Assembly: GCF_000720475.1 (NCBI RefSeq) | Contig: NZ_JOAP01000007.1 | Coordinates: 124,001 to 188,000, forward strand | Reading direction: 5' to 3' | DNA length: 64,000 nucleotides | Source: Streptomyces aureocirculatus | GTDB taxonomy: Bacteria > Actinomycetota > Actinomycetes > Streptomycetales > Streptomycetaceae | Shown here: positions 52,559 to 61,156 of the stretch, one piece after another | Layout of the letters: every line of letters starts with the position of its first letter | Position numbering within the stretch: position 1 is the stretch's first letter | Position numbers and translations under genes: made by a program | The notes under the pieces: generated by a model | Database searches by the model: none | Told to the model about the DNA's origin: nothing | Seen by the model: only the letters and a program-made list of their open reading frames with translations

Positions 52559-53724
52559 GCCCCCACCCCCCGGTCCCGGAGGCGGGTGGCGAAGGTGAGG
52601 AGGGTGTGGTGTTGGTCGGGTAGGGCGGAGGAGGCGGCTGGGTCGGGGTCCTTGAAGTAGAAGGCCAGTTCGGGGCGGGGGCCGGTGAGGCCGGTTTCGT
52701 GGGCGCGGGCGAGGAGGCGGGCCAGGTCGAGGATCAGGGGGGCGGCGAGCGCCGAGTCGCAGCCCTGCCAGGTGGTCTGGAGGGTCATGCGGGTGCCGAG
52801 GAAGCCGTCGAAGGCGATGTGGTCCCAGGCGGTCTTCCAGTCGCCGAGTGCGGGGACGTCGTCGATGTGGACCTCACCCTCGGGGGCGGCGCCGAGGGTG
52901 TCGGCGAGGACGCGTTCCTTGCCGGCGTTCTTGGCGGCGGCCGCGGCGGGGTCGGCGAGGGCGGCGCCGTCACCGCCGCCCAGGAGGTTGGTGCCGGACC
53001 AGGCGCGGACGGCCAGGGCGCGCTGGGCGAACATCGGCCCCAGCACGGAGCGCAGCAGGGTCTGGCCGGTCTTGCCGTCGCGTCCGGCGAACGGCAGTGG
53101 GGCGTCGGCGGCGAGGGCTGCGAGGGCGGGGTGGTGCAGCCCCGCGGAGGGCGTGAAGTTGGCGTAGGGCGCGCCGGCGCGCAGGGCGGCGGCGGCGTAG
53201 AGGGAGCTGGGTGGCAGCCGGTCGTCGAGGCCGGGGAAGGGGGTGGGTTCGGTGGAGGCGACGTTGATGACGACCACGCGGGCGAGGTGGTGGCGGTGGG
53301 CGAAGTCGAGGATCTCGGCGGCGAAGGCGGCGATGAGTTCGTCGTCGCCGCGGGTGTCGCCGGGCAGTGGGCCGCCGGTGCGGATCTCGGTGTCTGCGGC
53401 GGCCAGTTCGGCGCGCACGGCGGCGGGCAGCCCGTGTGGCAGTACGCCGCCGGCGGCGAGCTGTTCGGCGCGTTTGGGCAGCGGGCACTCCAGGGTGTCG
53501 TGCCCGCCGAAGACGAGGGAGGAGAGCGCCGGGATTCCGGTGCCGGAGAAGGGCGGGGTCTCGGTGACAAGGCCGGTCGGCGGGTGCAGTCCCGCCGACA
53601 TCGCCGCGCAGCCCGCGACGGCCGTCGTGGCGACGGAGCCGCGCGCTCCGATCAGCCACACCCCGGTGGGTCCTGCGCCGGAAACGTTCGGGCCCTCGGT
53701 AGCGGAAGGGGACTCGGTGGACAC
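52555..53724 (-). CDS. myo-Inositol-1-phosphate synthase family protein
   Basis: 389 aa from GTG at 53724 with AGGAGGCAG upstream. Family motifs: N-terminal NAD loop VWLIGARGSVATTAVAG, VVVINVASTEP, YANFTPSAGLHHPAL, the catalytic-Lys region FAGRDGKTGQTLLRSVL, WSGTNLLGGGDG, and the DHIAFDGFLGTRMTLQTTWQ end. Classical enzymes convert glucose 6-phosphate to inositol 1-phosphate; homologues in secondary clusters can use related sugars. It heads the ebo operon, where cyanobacterial versions instead have a 3-dehydroquinate-synthase-like cyclase (eboD), so a different cyclised sugar phosphate may feed the pathway. Confidence 0.86.
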   Translation of the reverse strand: MSTESPSATEGPNVSGAGPTGVWLIGARGSVATTAVAGCAAMSAGLHPPTGLVTETPPFSGTGIPALSSLVFGGHDTLECPLPKRAEQLAAGGVLPHGLPAAVRAELAAADTEIRTGGPLPGDTRGDDELIAAFAAEILDFAHRHHLARVVVINVASTEPTPFPGLDDRLPPSSLYAAAALRAGAPYANFTPSAGLHHPALAALAADAPLPFAGRDGKTGQTLLRSVLGPMFAQRALAVRAWSGTNLLGGGDGAALADPAAAAAKNAGKERVLADTLGAAPEGEVHIDDVPALGDWKTAWDHIAFDGFLGTRMTLQTTWQGCDSALAAPLILDLARLLARAHETGLTGPRPELAFYFKDPDPAASSALPDQHHTLLTFATRLRDRGVGA

Positions 53725-53827
53725 GGCTGCCTCCTGTCGTCACGCACATACGGTCGTCACCCGCGCGCCGGGGTGCACGGCGGGCAAGACGGTGGGCGGA
53801 GGTCCGGCGTCCTCCGCCCACCGCCGT

Positions 53828-55294
53828 CTATCGGCCGTCCGCCTCCTCGGCGGCGGCCAGTTCCTTCACCCGGATGTCGCGGAAGGTGACCTGGTCGTCG
53901 GCACCGTGGTTCTGGATGCCGATGTGGCCGTCCCGCAGGCTCCGCGCCGGATCGGTGTTGGTGAAGTCGTTGATCTGCACGCCGTTGAGCCAGATCCGCA
54001 GGCGCTCGCCCTCGACGCGCAGTTCATAGGTGTTCCACTCCCCCGGCGGGTTCAGGGCCCGGTCGCGGGCGGCGAGGTCGGCGGACTTGAAGCCGTAGAC
54101 CGAGCCGGTGGTCTTCTCGGGGACGTCGGTGGCGTCGATCTGGATCTCGTAGCCGTTGTTCACCGCCGTCCAGGGGTCGTCCGACGGTGGGAAGCCCACG
54201 AAGATCCCGGAGTTGTCGTCCTTGTCGGTGCCGGTCATCTTCCAGTCGAGCTTCAGGGAGTACGCGCCGAACTGCTCGGGTGCGTACCAGAGCAGGCCCA
54301 TGCCTCCCACGGAGGTGATGGTCCCGTCGTCCTTGCGTGCGAAGGAACCCGGCCCTGCCTGCCGCCACCGCGCGAGGGACTGCGTGCTGCCGTCGAACAG
54401 CGGCTTGTAGCCCTGTTCGGGGCGGCAGTCGGCCTGGGCCGTGCCCATCGCGTAGCGGATGCCGCCCCCGAGGTGACGGCGGAAGGCGGGGTCGGTGAAG
54501 GACTCCTTGGTGTGGCCGCCGCCGGTGTAGAAGGAGCGGCCGGGGGTGCCGTCGACGGCGCCCTGGCACCAGGCGATCGGATGGTCGCCGCCCATCGAGC
54601 CACCGCTGTAGGAGGACTCGTCGAGGGAGGCGAGGACGCGGGCACGGTCGCGCGGGTTGGAGCGGTAGTTGTACCACTCGTCGGTGCGTTCCCACACAGG
54701 GCCGAGGTGGGCGGTGGCGGGGTGCGCGTGGTCCTCGACCTCGACGTCGGCGGCCTGTATCGCGGGATGCGACTGGAAGTAGGCGCCGGCGAGGCGGCCG
54801 TAGAAGGGCCAGTCGTACTCGGTGTCGGCGGCGGCGTGCACGCCGACGTAGCCGCCGCCCGCGCGGATGTACTGCTCGAAGGCGGACTGCTGCTTGCCGT
54901 TCAGGACGTCGCCGGTGGTAGAGAGCCAGATGACGGCGTCGTAGCGGGCGAGGTTCTTGGTGGTGAAGGCGGCGGCGTTCTCGGTCGCGTCGACCGTGAA
55001 GCCGTGGGCCGCGCCGAGGTCCCGTACGGCGGCGATGCCCTCGGGGATGGAGTCGTGGCGGAAACCGGCGGTCTTGGAGAAGACCAGGACCCGTTCACCA
55101 CCCCGGTCACGCTCACCACCCCGGTCACGCTCGCCACCCCGGTCACGGTCACCACTCCGGTCACGCTCACCGCCCCGGTCGCGCTCACCGGCCGGAGGTG
55201 TGGAGTCGGGATCGGACGCGGCCGGCCCCGACACGCAGCCGATCAGCAGGGCTGCGGCCGCCGTCGCGGTGATCAGACGTGCTCGTGCGCGCAT
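53828..55294 (-). CDS. ThuA-like/DUF1080 lipoprotein (3-keto-glycoside hydrolase type)
   Basis: 488 aa, ATG at 55294. Signal peptide with lipobox AAALLIGC (Cys20). Residues about 32-68 are a hydrophilic repeat of ERDRGG units from an 18-bp DNA repeat. A ThuA-like glutamine-amidotransferase fold follows (VLVFSKTAGFRHDSIPEGI, YDAVIWLSTTGDVL, YVGVHAAADTEYDWPFY, FYTGGGHTKESFTDPAFRRH). The C-terminal DUF1080 concanavalin-like domain has YKPLFDGSTQSLARWRQAG and DNSGIFVGFPPSDDPW. Secreted members hydrolyse 3-keto-glycosides. Pairs with the PQQ-type dehydrogenase encoded directly upstream. Confidence 0.86.
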   Translation of the reverse strand: MRARARLITATAAAALLIGCVSGPAASDPDSTPPAGERDRGGERDRSGDRDRGGERDRGGERDRGGERVLVFSKTAGFRHDSIPEGIAAVRDLGAAHGFTVDATENAAAFTTKNLARYDAVIWLSTTGDVLNGKQQSAFEQYIRAGGGYVGVHAAADTEYDWPFYGRLAGAYFQSHPAIQAADVEVEDHAHPATAHLGPVWERTDEWYNYRSNPRDRARVLASLDESSYSGGSMGGDHPIAWCQGAVDGTPGRSFYTGGGHTKESFTDPAFRRHLGGGIRYAMGTAQADCRPEQGYKPLFDGSTQSLARWRQAGPGSFARKDDGTITSVGGMGLLWYAPEQFGAYSLKLDWKMTGTDKDDNSGIFVGFPPSDDPWTAVNNGYEIQIDATDVPEKTTGSVYGFKSADLAARDRALNPPGEWNTYELRVEGERLRIWLNGVQINDFTNTDPARSLRDGHIGIQNHGADDQVTFRDIRVKELAAAEEADGR

Positions 55295-55309
55295 GGGGTG
55301 CCCCCTTTC

Positions 55310-57793
55310 TCAGCTTGTGGTGAAGGTGAAGTCGTCGACGTCGTAGAGCGCGCCCGTGCCCTCTCCCTTGAAGACGAGGAACAGCGTCGTCGTCCCGGCG
55401 GGTGCTCCGGTGATGGCGGTGCTGACGTCCGTGTACGTCTCCCACGACCCGGTGGGGTCGACCTTCGCGCTGCCGAGCAGCGGTCCTTCGGCGGAGCCGC
55501 TGCGCACCTCGAGGGTGCCGCCGGAGCCCGCGGAGGCGACGCGTGCGGTCAGCTTCGTGGCATTGCTCAGGATGTAGGGCTTGAAGGAGACCCAGTCGCC
55601 GTTGTGGATGTCACCAACGGTCCTGCCGCCGTGCGCCGGGGTGTGGTTGATGATCGACACGCCTTTGGAGTCGCCGTAGTGCTCGCCCTGGCGGTGCCGG
55701 GTCTGGGTGACGCTCTGGTCGTGGGTGGTCAGCGCGGGCTGTCCGTTCGCGCCCTTGTCGGTGTACTCGGCGTCGAAGACCCCGAAGATGTTCGCGTTCG
55801 GGTCGTGCTCGCCGTCCGCGGACGTCTGCAAGGTGCCTTCACAGCCGTTGGCGGTGGTGACCGGGTGGCCGTGGCTGTCGTGGCCGAGGATGTGGGTGAC
55901 CTTGACCTTGGAGCAGTCGACGGCCCCGTCCTCGGGGTCGCTCACTGTGACCTTGAAGGGCACCTTGTCGCCGAAGGTGAACAACTGCCCGTCGCCGGGG
56001 AGTTCCAGCTTGACGGTGGGAGCGGTGTTGCCGACGGTGATGTGGGCGCTGGAGGTGCCGGTGCGCCCGGAGGGGTCCTTGGCGGTGACGGTCGCGGTGT
56101 ACGTGCCGTTCTCGTCGTAGGTGTGCGCGGGGTTCTGCTGGGTGGATGTGGCGCCGTCGCCGAAGTCCCAGGCGTACGTCAGGGCGTCGCCGTCGGCGTC
56201 CGTCCCCTTGGCCGTGAACTGGGTCTGAAGGGGGGCTTGGCCACTGGTCACGGATGCCGATGCCTCCACGACCGGAGAGTGCCCGCCGGTGGCGTTCTCG
56301 ATGCGGTACAGGGCGGAGTTCTGGTCGCCGTTGAAGTAGCCGGTGCCGTAGTCGAGGACGTACAGCGCGCCGTCCGGGCCGAATTCCATGTCCATGACCT
56401 GCGTGCCCGCCCAGGGGAAGGCGTTGACGGACTTCACGGTGCCGTCGACGCCCTGGTCGATGCGCTTGATCCAGCGGCGGCCGAACTCACCGGCGAAGAA
56501 GTTCCCGTCGTAGGCCTGCGGGAACTTGACCGGGGAGTCGAGCTGCGCGTCGTAGCGGTAGACCGGGCCGCCCATCGGCGACTCCGAGCCGGTGCCGAAC
56601 TCGGGGACGGATCCGCCGTCGTAGGGGATCCAGGCGGGCTGCGCGGCGGGCAGGTCGGCCCTGCCGGTGTTGTGCGGCGAGGTGTTCTTCGGTGCGGCGC
56701 AGTCGAAGGCCGGGCCGGAGGTCCTGGTGGCGAAGTCGTAGTCCACGTACGCGTCGTTCTTGCCGGTGCAGTACGGCCAGCCGTAGTTGCCTGGCTTGGT
56801 GACGCGGGCGAACTCGACCTGGCCCGCAGGGCCGCGCTTGGGGTCGGCCGCGCCCGCGTCGGGGCCGTAGTCGCCGACGTACACGATGCCGGTGGGCTTG
56901 TCGACGCTCATCCTGAAGGGGTTGCGGAAGCCCATGGCGTAGATCTCGGGGCGGGTCTTCTTGGTGCCCTTGGCGAAGAGGTTGCCCCGGGGCACGGAGT
57001 ACGAGCCGTCCGGCTTCACCTTGATGCGCAGGATCTTTCCGCGCAGGTCGTTGGTGTTGGCGGAGGTGCGCTGGGCGTCGTACGCCGGGTTGCGGTCCGG
57101 GCGCTCGTCGATGGGGGTGAAGCCGTCGGAGGCGAAGGGGTTGGAGTCGTCGCCCGTCGACAGATAGAGGTTGCCCGCCTTGTCGAAGTCGATGTCGCCG
57201 CCGACGTGGCAGCAGATGCCGCGGCTCGCCGGGACGTCGAGGACCTTCTTCTCGCCGGCCGTGTCCAGGGTGCCGTCGGCCTTCAGGACGAAGCGGGACA
57301 GTCGGTTCACGCCGTCGAACTTCTTGAAGTCGGCCGCCGTGCCCTCGTTGGGGGCGTCGCCCGCGGGAGTGTTCAGGGGCGGGGCGTAGTAGAGGTAGAC
57401 GGCCCGGTTCTTCTTGAAGCCCGGGTCGACGGCGATGCCCTGGAGGCCCTCCTCGTCGTGGGTGTAGACCGGGATCTTCCCGGCGACCTTGGTCTCCCCC
57501 GCGGCGTCCGTCAGGCGGACCGTGCCGTCGCGGGATGTGTGCAGGACCGAGCGGTCCGGGAGCACGGCGAGCGTCATGGGCTCGCCCATCTCCGGCTCGC
57601 CCTTGGCGAGGGTGACCTGCTGGAAGTTCTCGGCCTTCGGCTGCGCGCCGGTCCCAGGGGCGGCCTCGGGCCGGGCCTGCGGCTCGGTCCGGGCTCCCGC
57701 GTGGGGCGCGGCGAAGGTGAGGGTGGCGGCGGTGAGCAGGGTTCCGGTGAGCAGGGCGAGGCCTCTGCGGTGGGGTGGGCGGAGTCTGTGCAC
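55310..57793 (-). CDS. Secreted PQQ-type sugar (sorbosone) dehydrogenase with PKD and carbohydrate-binding domains
   Basis: 827 aa from GTG at 57793, which has GGAGGACC upstream; the frame extends 22 codons further without a site. Signal peptide about residues 1-38 (RRGLALLTGTLLTAATLTFA). Six-bladed propeller of glucose/sorbosone dehydrogenases: TLAKGEPEMGEPMTLAVLPD, EEGLQGIAVDPGFKKNRAVY, CCHVGGDIDFDKAGNLYLST, AMGFRNPFRMSVD and GPDGALYVLDYG. A PKD domain follows (VTSGQAPLQTQFTAKGTDAD, YAWDFGDGATSTQQNPAHTY). The end (SIINHTPAHGGRTVGDIHNG to TLFLVFKGEGTGALYDVDDF) is a CBM6-like jelly roll. Probably oxidises wall-bound glycosides outside the cell. Confidence 0.88.
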   Translation of the reverse strand: MHRLRPPHRRGLALLTGTLLTAATLTFAAPHAGARTEPQARPEAAPGTGAQPKAENFQQVTLAKGEPEMGEPMTLAVLPDRSVLHTSRDGTVRLTDAAGETKVAGKIPVYTHDEEGLQGIAVDPGFKKNRAVYLYYAPPLNTPAGDAPNEGTAADFKKFDGVNRLSRFVLKADGTLDTAGEKKVLDVPASRGICCHVGGDIDFDKAGNLYLSTGDDSNPFASDGFTPIDERPDRNPAYDAQRTSANTNDLRGKILRIKVKPDGSYSVPRGNLFAKGTKKTRPEIYAMGFRNPFRMSVDKPTGIVYVGDYGPDAGAADPKRGPAGQVEFARVTKPGNYGWPYCTGKNDAYVDYDFATRTSGPAFDCAAPKNTSPHNTGRADLPAAQPAWIPYDGGSVPEFGTGSESPMGGPVYRYDAQLDSPVKFPQAYDGNFFAGEFGRRWIKRIDQGVDGTVKSVNAFPWAGTQVMDMEFGPDGALYVLDYGTGYFNGDQNSALYRIENATGGHSPVVEASASVTSGQAPLQTQFTAKGTDADGDALTYAWDFGDGATSTQQNPAHTYDENGTYTATVTAKDPSGRTGTSSAHITVGNTAPTVKLELPGDGQLFTFGDKVPFKVTVSDPEDGAVDCSKVKVTHILGHDSHGHPVTTANGCEGTLQTSADGEHDPNANIFGVFDAEYTDKGANGQPALTTHDQSVTQTRHRQGEHYGDSKGVSIINHTPAHGGRTVGDIHNGDWVSFKPYILSNATKLTARVASAGSGGTLEVRSGSAEGPLLGSAKVDPTGSWETYTDVSTAITGAPAGTTTLFLVFKGEGTGALYDVDDFTFTTS

Positions 57794-57922
57794 GGGGTCC
57801 TCCGGTCGGGGGCCGTTCGCTGTGGGGGTGCGTGGCTGGCGCCCGGGGTGCGCCGTCACCCCGGGAGGGGTCTATGTCCTGTACACATCAGGGACGGTAG
57901 CCAGGTTTGTCCTTGGCGGAAA

Positions 57923-57940
57923 GACCTTGCGCAACGCTTT
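57923..57940. promoter_or_regulatory. Possible LacI-family operator before the sugar dehydrogenase gene
   Basis: TTGCGCAA palindrome at 57927-57934 within a stretch of lower GC, about 135 bp upstream of the dehydrogenase start (minus strand) in the 315-bp gap 57794-58108. TTGCGCAA is the core of many actinobacterial LacI-type sugar operators. No LacI gene is in the window. Confidence 0.35.
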
Positions 57941-58030
57941 AGTTGGACTTTTTCCCGTGGGTGGACAAACCCGGGCTCGGGCGACCCGGGGCACCGCGGA
58001 ACGCCACCGGTGCGCTCCGCGGTACGCCGC

Positions 58031-58138
58031 GGGAAACTGCTCGTCCCCGGGGAGCTGCCCGGCCCCGGGGAACTGCCTGCCCCCAGGGAGCTGCCTGCCC
58101 CCGCGGAGCTACTCGCCCCCGGGGAGCTGCTTGTCGGT
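58031..58138. repeat. 18-bp tandem repeat, six units, overlapping a gene end
   Basis: Six 18-bp units (consensus GGGGAGCTGCCTGCCCCC) at 58031, 58049, 58067, 58085, 58103 and 58121. The last two run into the 3' end of the TIM-barrel gene and contain its stop codon at 58109-58111. Confidence 0.85.
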
Positions 58139-59131
58139 GCCGAACGCCGCGTCGAAGGACGCCGTCGGTGGCTCGAAGTCGTACGCCTTGAGGTGCCGCA
58201 GGGCTTCCGGTGCGCCCTGAAGGCGGTCCATCCCCGCGTCCTCCCACTCCACCGATACGGGGCCCTCGTAGCCGATGGAGCGCAGCATCCGGAACACGTC
58301 CTCCCAAGGGACGTCGCCATGTCCCGCCGAGACGAAGTCCCAGCCGCGGCGCGGGTCGCCCCACGGCAGATGGGAGCCGAGCCGTCCGTTGCGCCCGTCG
58401 AGACGGCGCCGGGCCTCCTTGCAGTCGACGTGGTAGATGCGGTCCTTGAAGTCGAGCAGGAAGCCGACGGGGTCGAGGTCCTGCCAGACGAAGTGGGAGG
58501 GGTCGAAGTTCAGGCCGAAGGCGGGCCGGTGGCCGACGACCGCCAAGGCCTTGTGCGTGGTCCAGTAGTCGTACGCGATCTCCGAGGGGTGCACCTCGTG
58601 GGCGAACCGGACGCCCTGCTCGTCGAAGACGTCCAGGATCGGGTTCCAGCGCTCGGCGAAGTCCTCGTAGCCCCGCTCGATCATTGCCTCCGGGGCGGGC
58701 GGGAACATCGCCACCAGGTGCCAGATCGACGAGCCCGTGAAGCCGACGACGGTGTCCACACCGAACTTCGCTGCGGCGCGCGCGGTGTCCGCCATCTCGG
58801 CCGCGGCGCGCTGCCGTACGCCCTCCGCGTCGCCGTCGCCCCAGATGCGGGCCGGCAGGATCGCCTGGTGGCGCTCGTCGATGATCGCGTCGCAGACCGC
58901 CTGGCCGACCAGGTGGTTGGAGACGGCCCAGCACTTCAGGCCGTACTTGTCGAGCAGCGCGTGCCGCCCCTGGACGTACGCGGGGTCGGCGAGGGCCTTG
59001 TCGACCTCGAAGTGGTCGCCCCAGCAGGCGAGTTCCAGGCCGTCGTAGCCGAAGTCGCGGGCCAGGGCACAGACCTCTTCGAGGGGCAGGTCCGCCCACT
59101 GGCCGGTGAAGAGGGTGAACGAGCGGGGCAT
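58109..59131 (-). CDS. Sugar phosphate isomerase/epimerase (xylose isomerase-like TIM barrel)
   Basis: 340 aa, ATG at 59131 with GGAGG upstream, 12 bp after the Gfo/Idh/MocA stop, so co-transcribed. No signal peptide. Barrel motifs: [106 protein letters not shown] and [12 protein letters not shown]. Glu, Asp, His and Glu ligands for a divalent metal are present. Such proteins next to Gfo/Idh/MocA dehydrogenases act in inositol and keto-sugar catabolism and in cleavage of 3-keto glycosides. Confidence 0.86.
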   Translation of the reverse strand: MPRSFTLFTGQWADLPLEEVCALARDFGYDGLELACWGDHFEVDKALADPAYVQGRHALLDKYGLKCWAVSNHLVGQAVCDAIIDERHQAILPARIWGDGDAEGVRQRAAAEMADTARAAAKFGVDTVVGFTGSSIWHLVAMFPPAPEAMIERGYEDFAERWNPILDVFDEQGVRFAHEVHPSEIAYDYWTTHKALAVVGHRPAFGLNFDPSHFVWQDLDPVGFLLDFKDRIYHVDCKEARRRLDGRNGRLGSHLPWGDPRRGWDFVSAGHGDVPWEDVFRMLRSIGYEGPVSVEWEDAGMDRLQGAPEALRHLKAYDFEPPTASFDAAFGTDKQLPGGE

Positions 59132-59143
59132 CGGGGGGCCTCC

Positions 59144-61060
59144 TCAGACTGCCGTGGCCCCGGCGTCGAGCCCGGTGGGGGCGTCGGCGGCGGGCCCGGC
59201 GTGGGCGGGGGTGCTGACGGACGGACCGGCGGGAGTGCCGGCCGGCGTGCCGACGGGGGTGTACACGGCGTTCTTCGCGGCGCTCTCCTCCACCGCGGCG
59301 AGCACCCGCTGCACGGAGAGCCCGTCCGCGAAGGAGGGCTCGGGCGTGCTGCCCGTGGCGACGGCGTGGAGCAGGTCGCGGGCCTGGTGCACGAAGGTGT
59401 GCTCGTAGCCGAGTCCGTGGCCGGGCGGCCACCAGGCCTCCAGGTAGGGGTGGCCTGGTTCGGTGACGAGGATGCGGCGGAAGCCGGACGAGACGGCGGG
59501 TTCGGTGTGGTCGTGGAAGGACAGTTCGTTCAGCCGCTCCAGGTCGAAGGCGAGCGAGCCGTCGGAGCCGTTGAGTTCGACGCGGAGGGCGTTCTTGCGT
59601 CCCGCGGCGAAGCGGGTGGCCTCGAAGGAGGCGAGCGCGCCGGAGGGGAAGCGCGCCGTGAAGACGGCCGCGTCGTCGACGGTGACCTGCCCGGTCTCCG
59701 TCCGTACCCGCCCCGCCCCGGCGCCGCCCGCGGAGATCGCTCCGGCGCCGGCGTCGGGGAGCGGGCGTTCGCGTACGAAGGTCTCCGTCAGGGCCGAGAC
59801 GCCCGCGATGCCCTCACCGGTCAGGTACTGCGCGAGGTCCACGATGTGCGCGCCGAGGTCGCCGAGCGCGCCGGAGCCAGCGCGGTCCTTGCGCAGCCGC
59901 CAGGTCAGCGGGAAGGAGGGGTCGACGAGCCAGTCCTGGAGGTAGGTGAGGCGGACGTGCCGCAGCGTGCCGACGCGCCCCTCGGCGACCATGCGGCGGG
60001 CGAGCGCGAGCGCCGGGACCCGGCGGTAGTTGAAGCCGACCATCGCCACCTGGCCGCGGGCTGCGGCGCGGGCGGCGGCGGCCGCCATGGCCTCCGCCTC
60101 CTCGACGGTGTTGGCGAGCGGCTTCTCGCACAGCACGTGCTTGCCCGCGTCGAGGGCGGCGACGGCGATCTCCGCGTGGCTGTCGCCGGGGGTGCAGATG
60201 TCGACGAGGTCGATGTCGTCGCGGGCGATGAGGGTGCGCCAGTCGGTTTCGGCGGAGGCCCAGCCGAGCCGGTCGGCGGCGGCGCGCACGGCGGTGCCGT
60301 CGCGGCCGCACACCGCGGCGAGGCGTGCGTCGACCGGCAGGTCGAAGACGCGGCCCACGGTCCGCCACCCCTGGGAGTGGGCGGCGCCCATGAACGCGTA
60401 GCCGACCATGCCGACACCCACCGCCTGCCGCACCCCCGCGCCCCCGGGCCGCGCCCCGGCATCGGCGTGCCGCACTCCGGCCTCCGTCTGCCGCGCCCCG
60501 GGCTCCGCATGCCGCACTCCGGCCTCCGCCGCACGCGAAGGCGGGGCACCCGCCGGGCCCCGATCACCGCCGGGGCCGAGGTCACCCGCCGAGGGCGACG
60601 CACCCACCGACCGGGCAGCGGCCCCGCCCGCGGGCTCCACCGCAGCCCCGGCTGCGGGCCCGGCCACAGTTCCGGCAGCGGACCCGGCCACAGACTCCAC
60701 CGCAACCCCGGCCACGGACCCACCCGCAGGCCCCGCCGCAACCCCGGCAACGGACCCACCCGCGGACCCCGCCGCAACCTCGGCCACGAACCCGGCCACG
60801 GGCTCCACCTCAACCCCGGCCACGGGGCCCGCAGGCCCCGCCTCAACCCCGGCAACGGGACCCGCAGACCCCGCCGCAACCCCGGCAACGGACCCAGCCA
60901 CGGGCTCCACCTCAACCCCGGCAACGGGACCCGCGGACCCCGCCGCGGACCCGCCCAGGGGCCCACCCGCCGCCCCGGCTGCGTGCCCGGCCGCAACCCC
61001 AGCCACCGGGCCGACCGCGGGCCCGCCCGCAGGACCGTCCTCGTGCTCCGTCTCACTCAT
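59144..61060 (-). CDS. Gfo/Idh/MocA oxidoreductase with a long Ala/Gly/Val/Pro repeat N-terminus
   Basis: 638 aa from ATG at 61060, which has a strong GAGGAGGAG site; ordinary members are 370-400 aa. Residues about 8-205 are low-complexity, built of VAGVAAGPAGGS-like units and then RHAEPGARQTEAG-like units. The true domain begins at GVGMVGYAFMGAAHSQGW, followed by LVDICTPGDSHAEIAVAAL, the catalytic EKPLANTVEEAEAM, VGFNYRRVPALALARRM and GSGALGDLGAHIVDLAQYL (Asp-x3-His). A second start near 60420 (GTG before GVGMVGY) could give a normal-sized enzyme. Probably a glucoside 3-dehydrogenase or inositol-type dehydrogenase acting with the downstream TIM barrel. Confidence 0.83.
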   Translation of the reverse strand: MSETEHEDGPAGGPAVGPVAGVAAGHAAGAAGGPLGGSAAGSAGPVAGVEVEPVAGSVAGVAAGSAGPVAGVEAGPAGPVAGVEVEPVAGFVAEVAAGSAGGSVAGVAAGPAGGSVAGVAVESVAGSAAGTVAGPAAGAAVEPAGGAAARSVGASPSAGDLGPGGDRGPAGAPPSRAAEAGVRHAEPGARQTEAGVRHADAGARPGGAGVRQAVGVGMVGYAFMGAAHSQGWRTVGRVFDLPVDARLAAVCGRDGTAVRAAADRLGWASAETDWRTLIARDDIDLVDICTPGDSHAEIAVAALDAGKHVLCEKPLANTVEEAEAMAAAAARAAARGQVAMVGFNYRRVPALALARRMVAEGRVGTLRHVRLTYLQDWLVDPSFPLTWRLRKDRAGSGALGDLGAHIVDLAQYLTGEGIAGVSALTETFVRERPLPDAGAGAISAGGAGAGRVRTETGQVTVDDAAVFTARFPSGALASFEATRFAAGRKNALRVELNGSDGSLAFDLERLNELSFHDHTEPAVSSGFRRILVTEPGHPYLEAWWPPGHGLGYEHTFVHQARDLLHAVATGSTPEPSFADGLSVQRVLAAVEESAAKNAVYTPVGTPAGTPAGPSVSTPAHAGPAADAPTGLDAGATAV

Positions 61061-61115
61061 GCGGTAACTCCTCCTCGTCGACACGTCGACTCAACTCGCT
61101 CGGCTCGGTGTGCCC

Positions 61116-61137
61116 GGCACGGGAGCGCTCCCGTGCC
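61116..61137. promoter_or_regulatory. Perfect 22-bp palindrome with CebR/LacI-type core
   Basis: GGCACGGGAGC (61116-61126) is followed directly by its reverse complement GCTCCCGTGCC (61127-61137). The central 14 bp (CGGGAGCGCTCCCG) match 12 of 14 positions of the Streptomyces CebR box TGGGAGCGCTCCCA. It lies between the binding-protein stop (61157) and the Gfo/Idh/MocA start (61060), 56 bp before the latter. An operator is likely; as RNA it would also form an 11-bp hairpin. Confidence 0.55.
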
Positions 61138-61156
61138 TGCTGCGGGGCGGGCCGGG

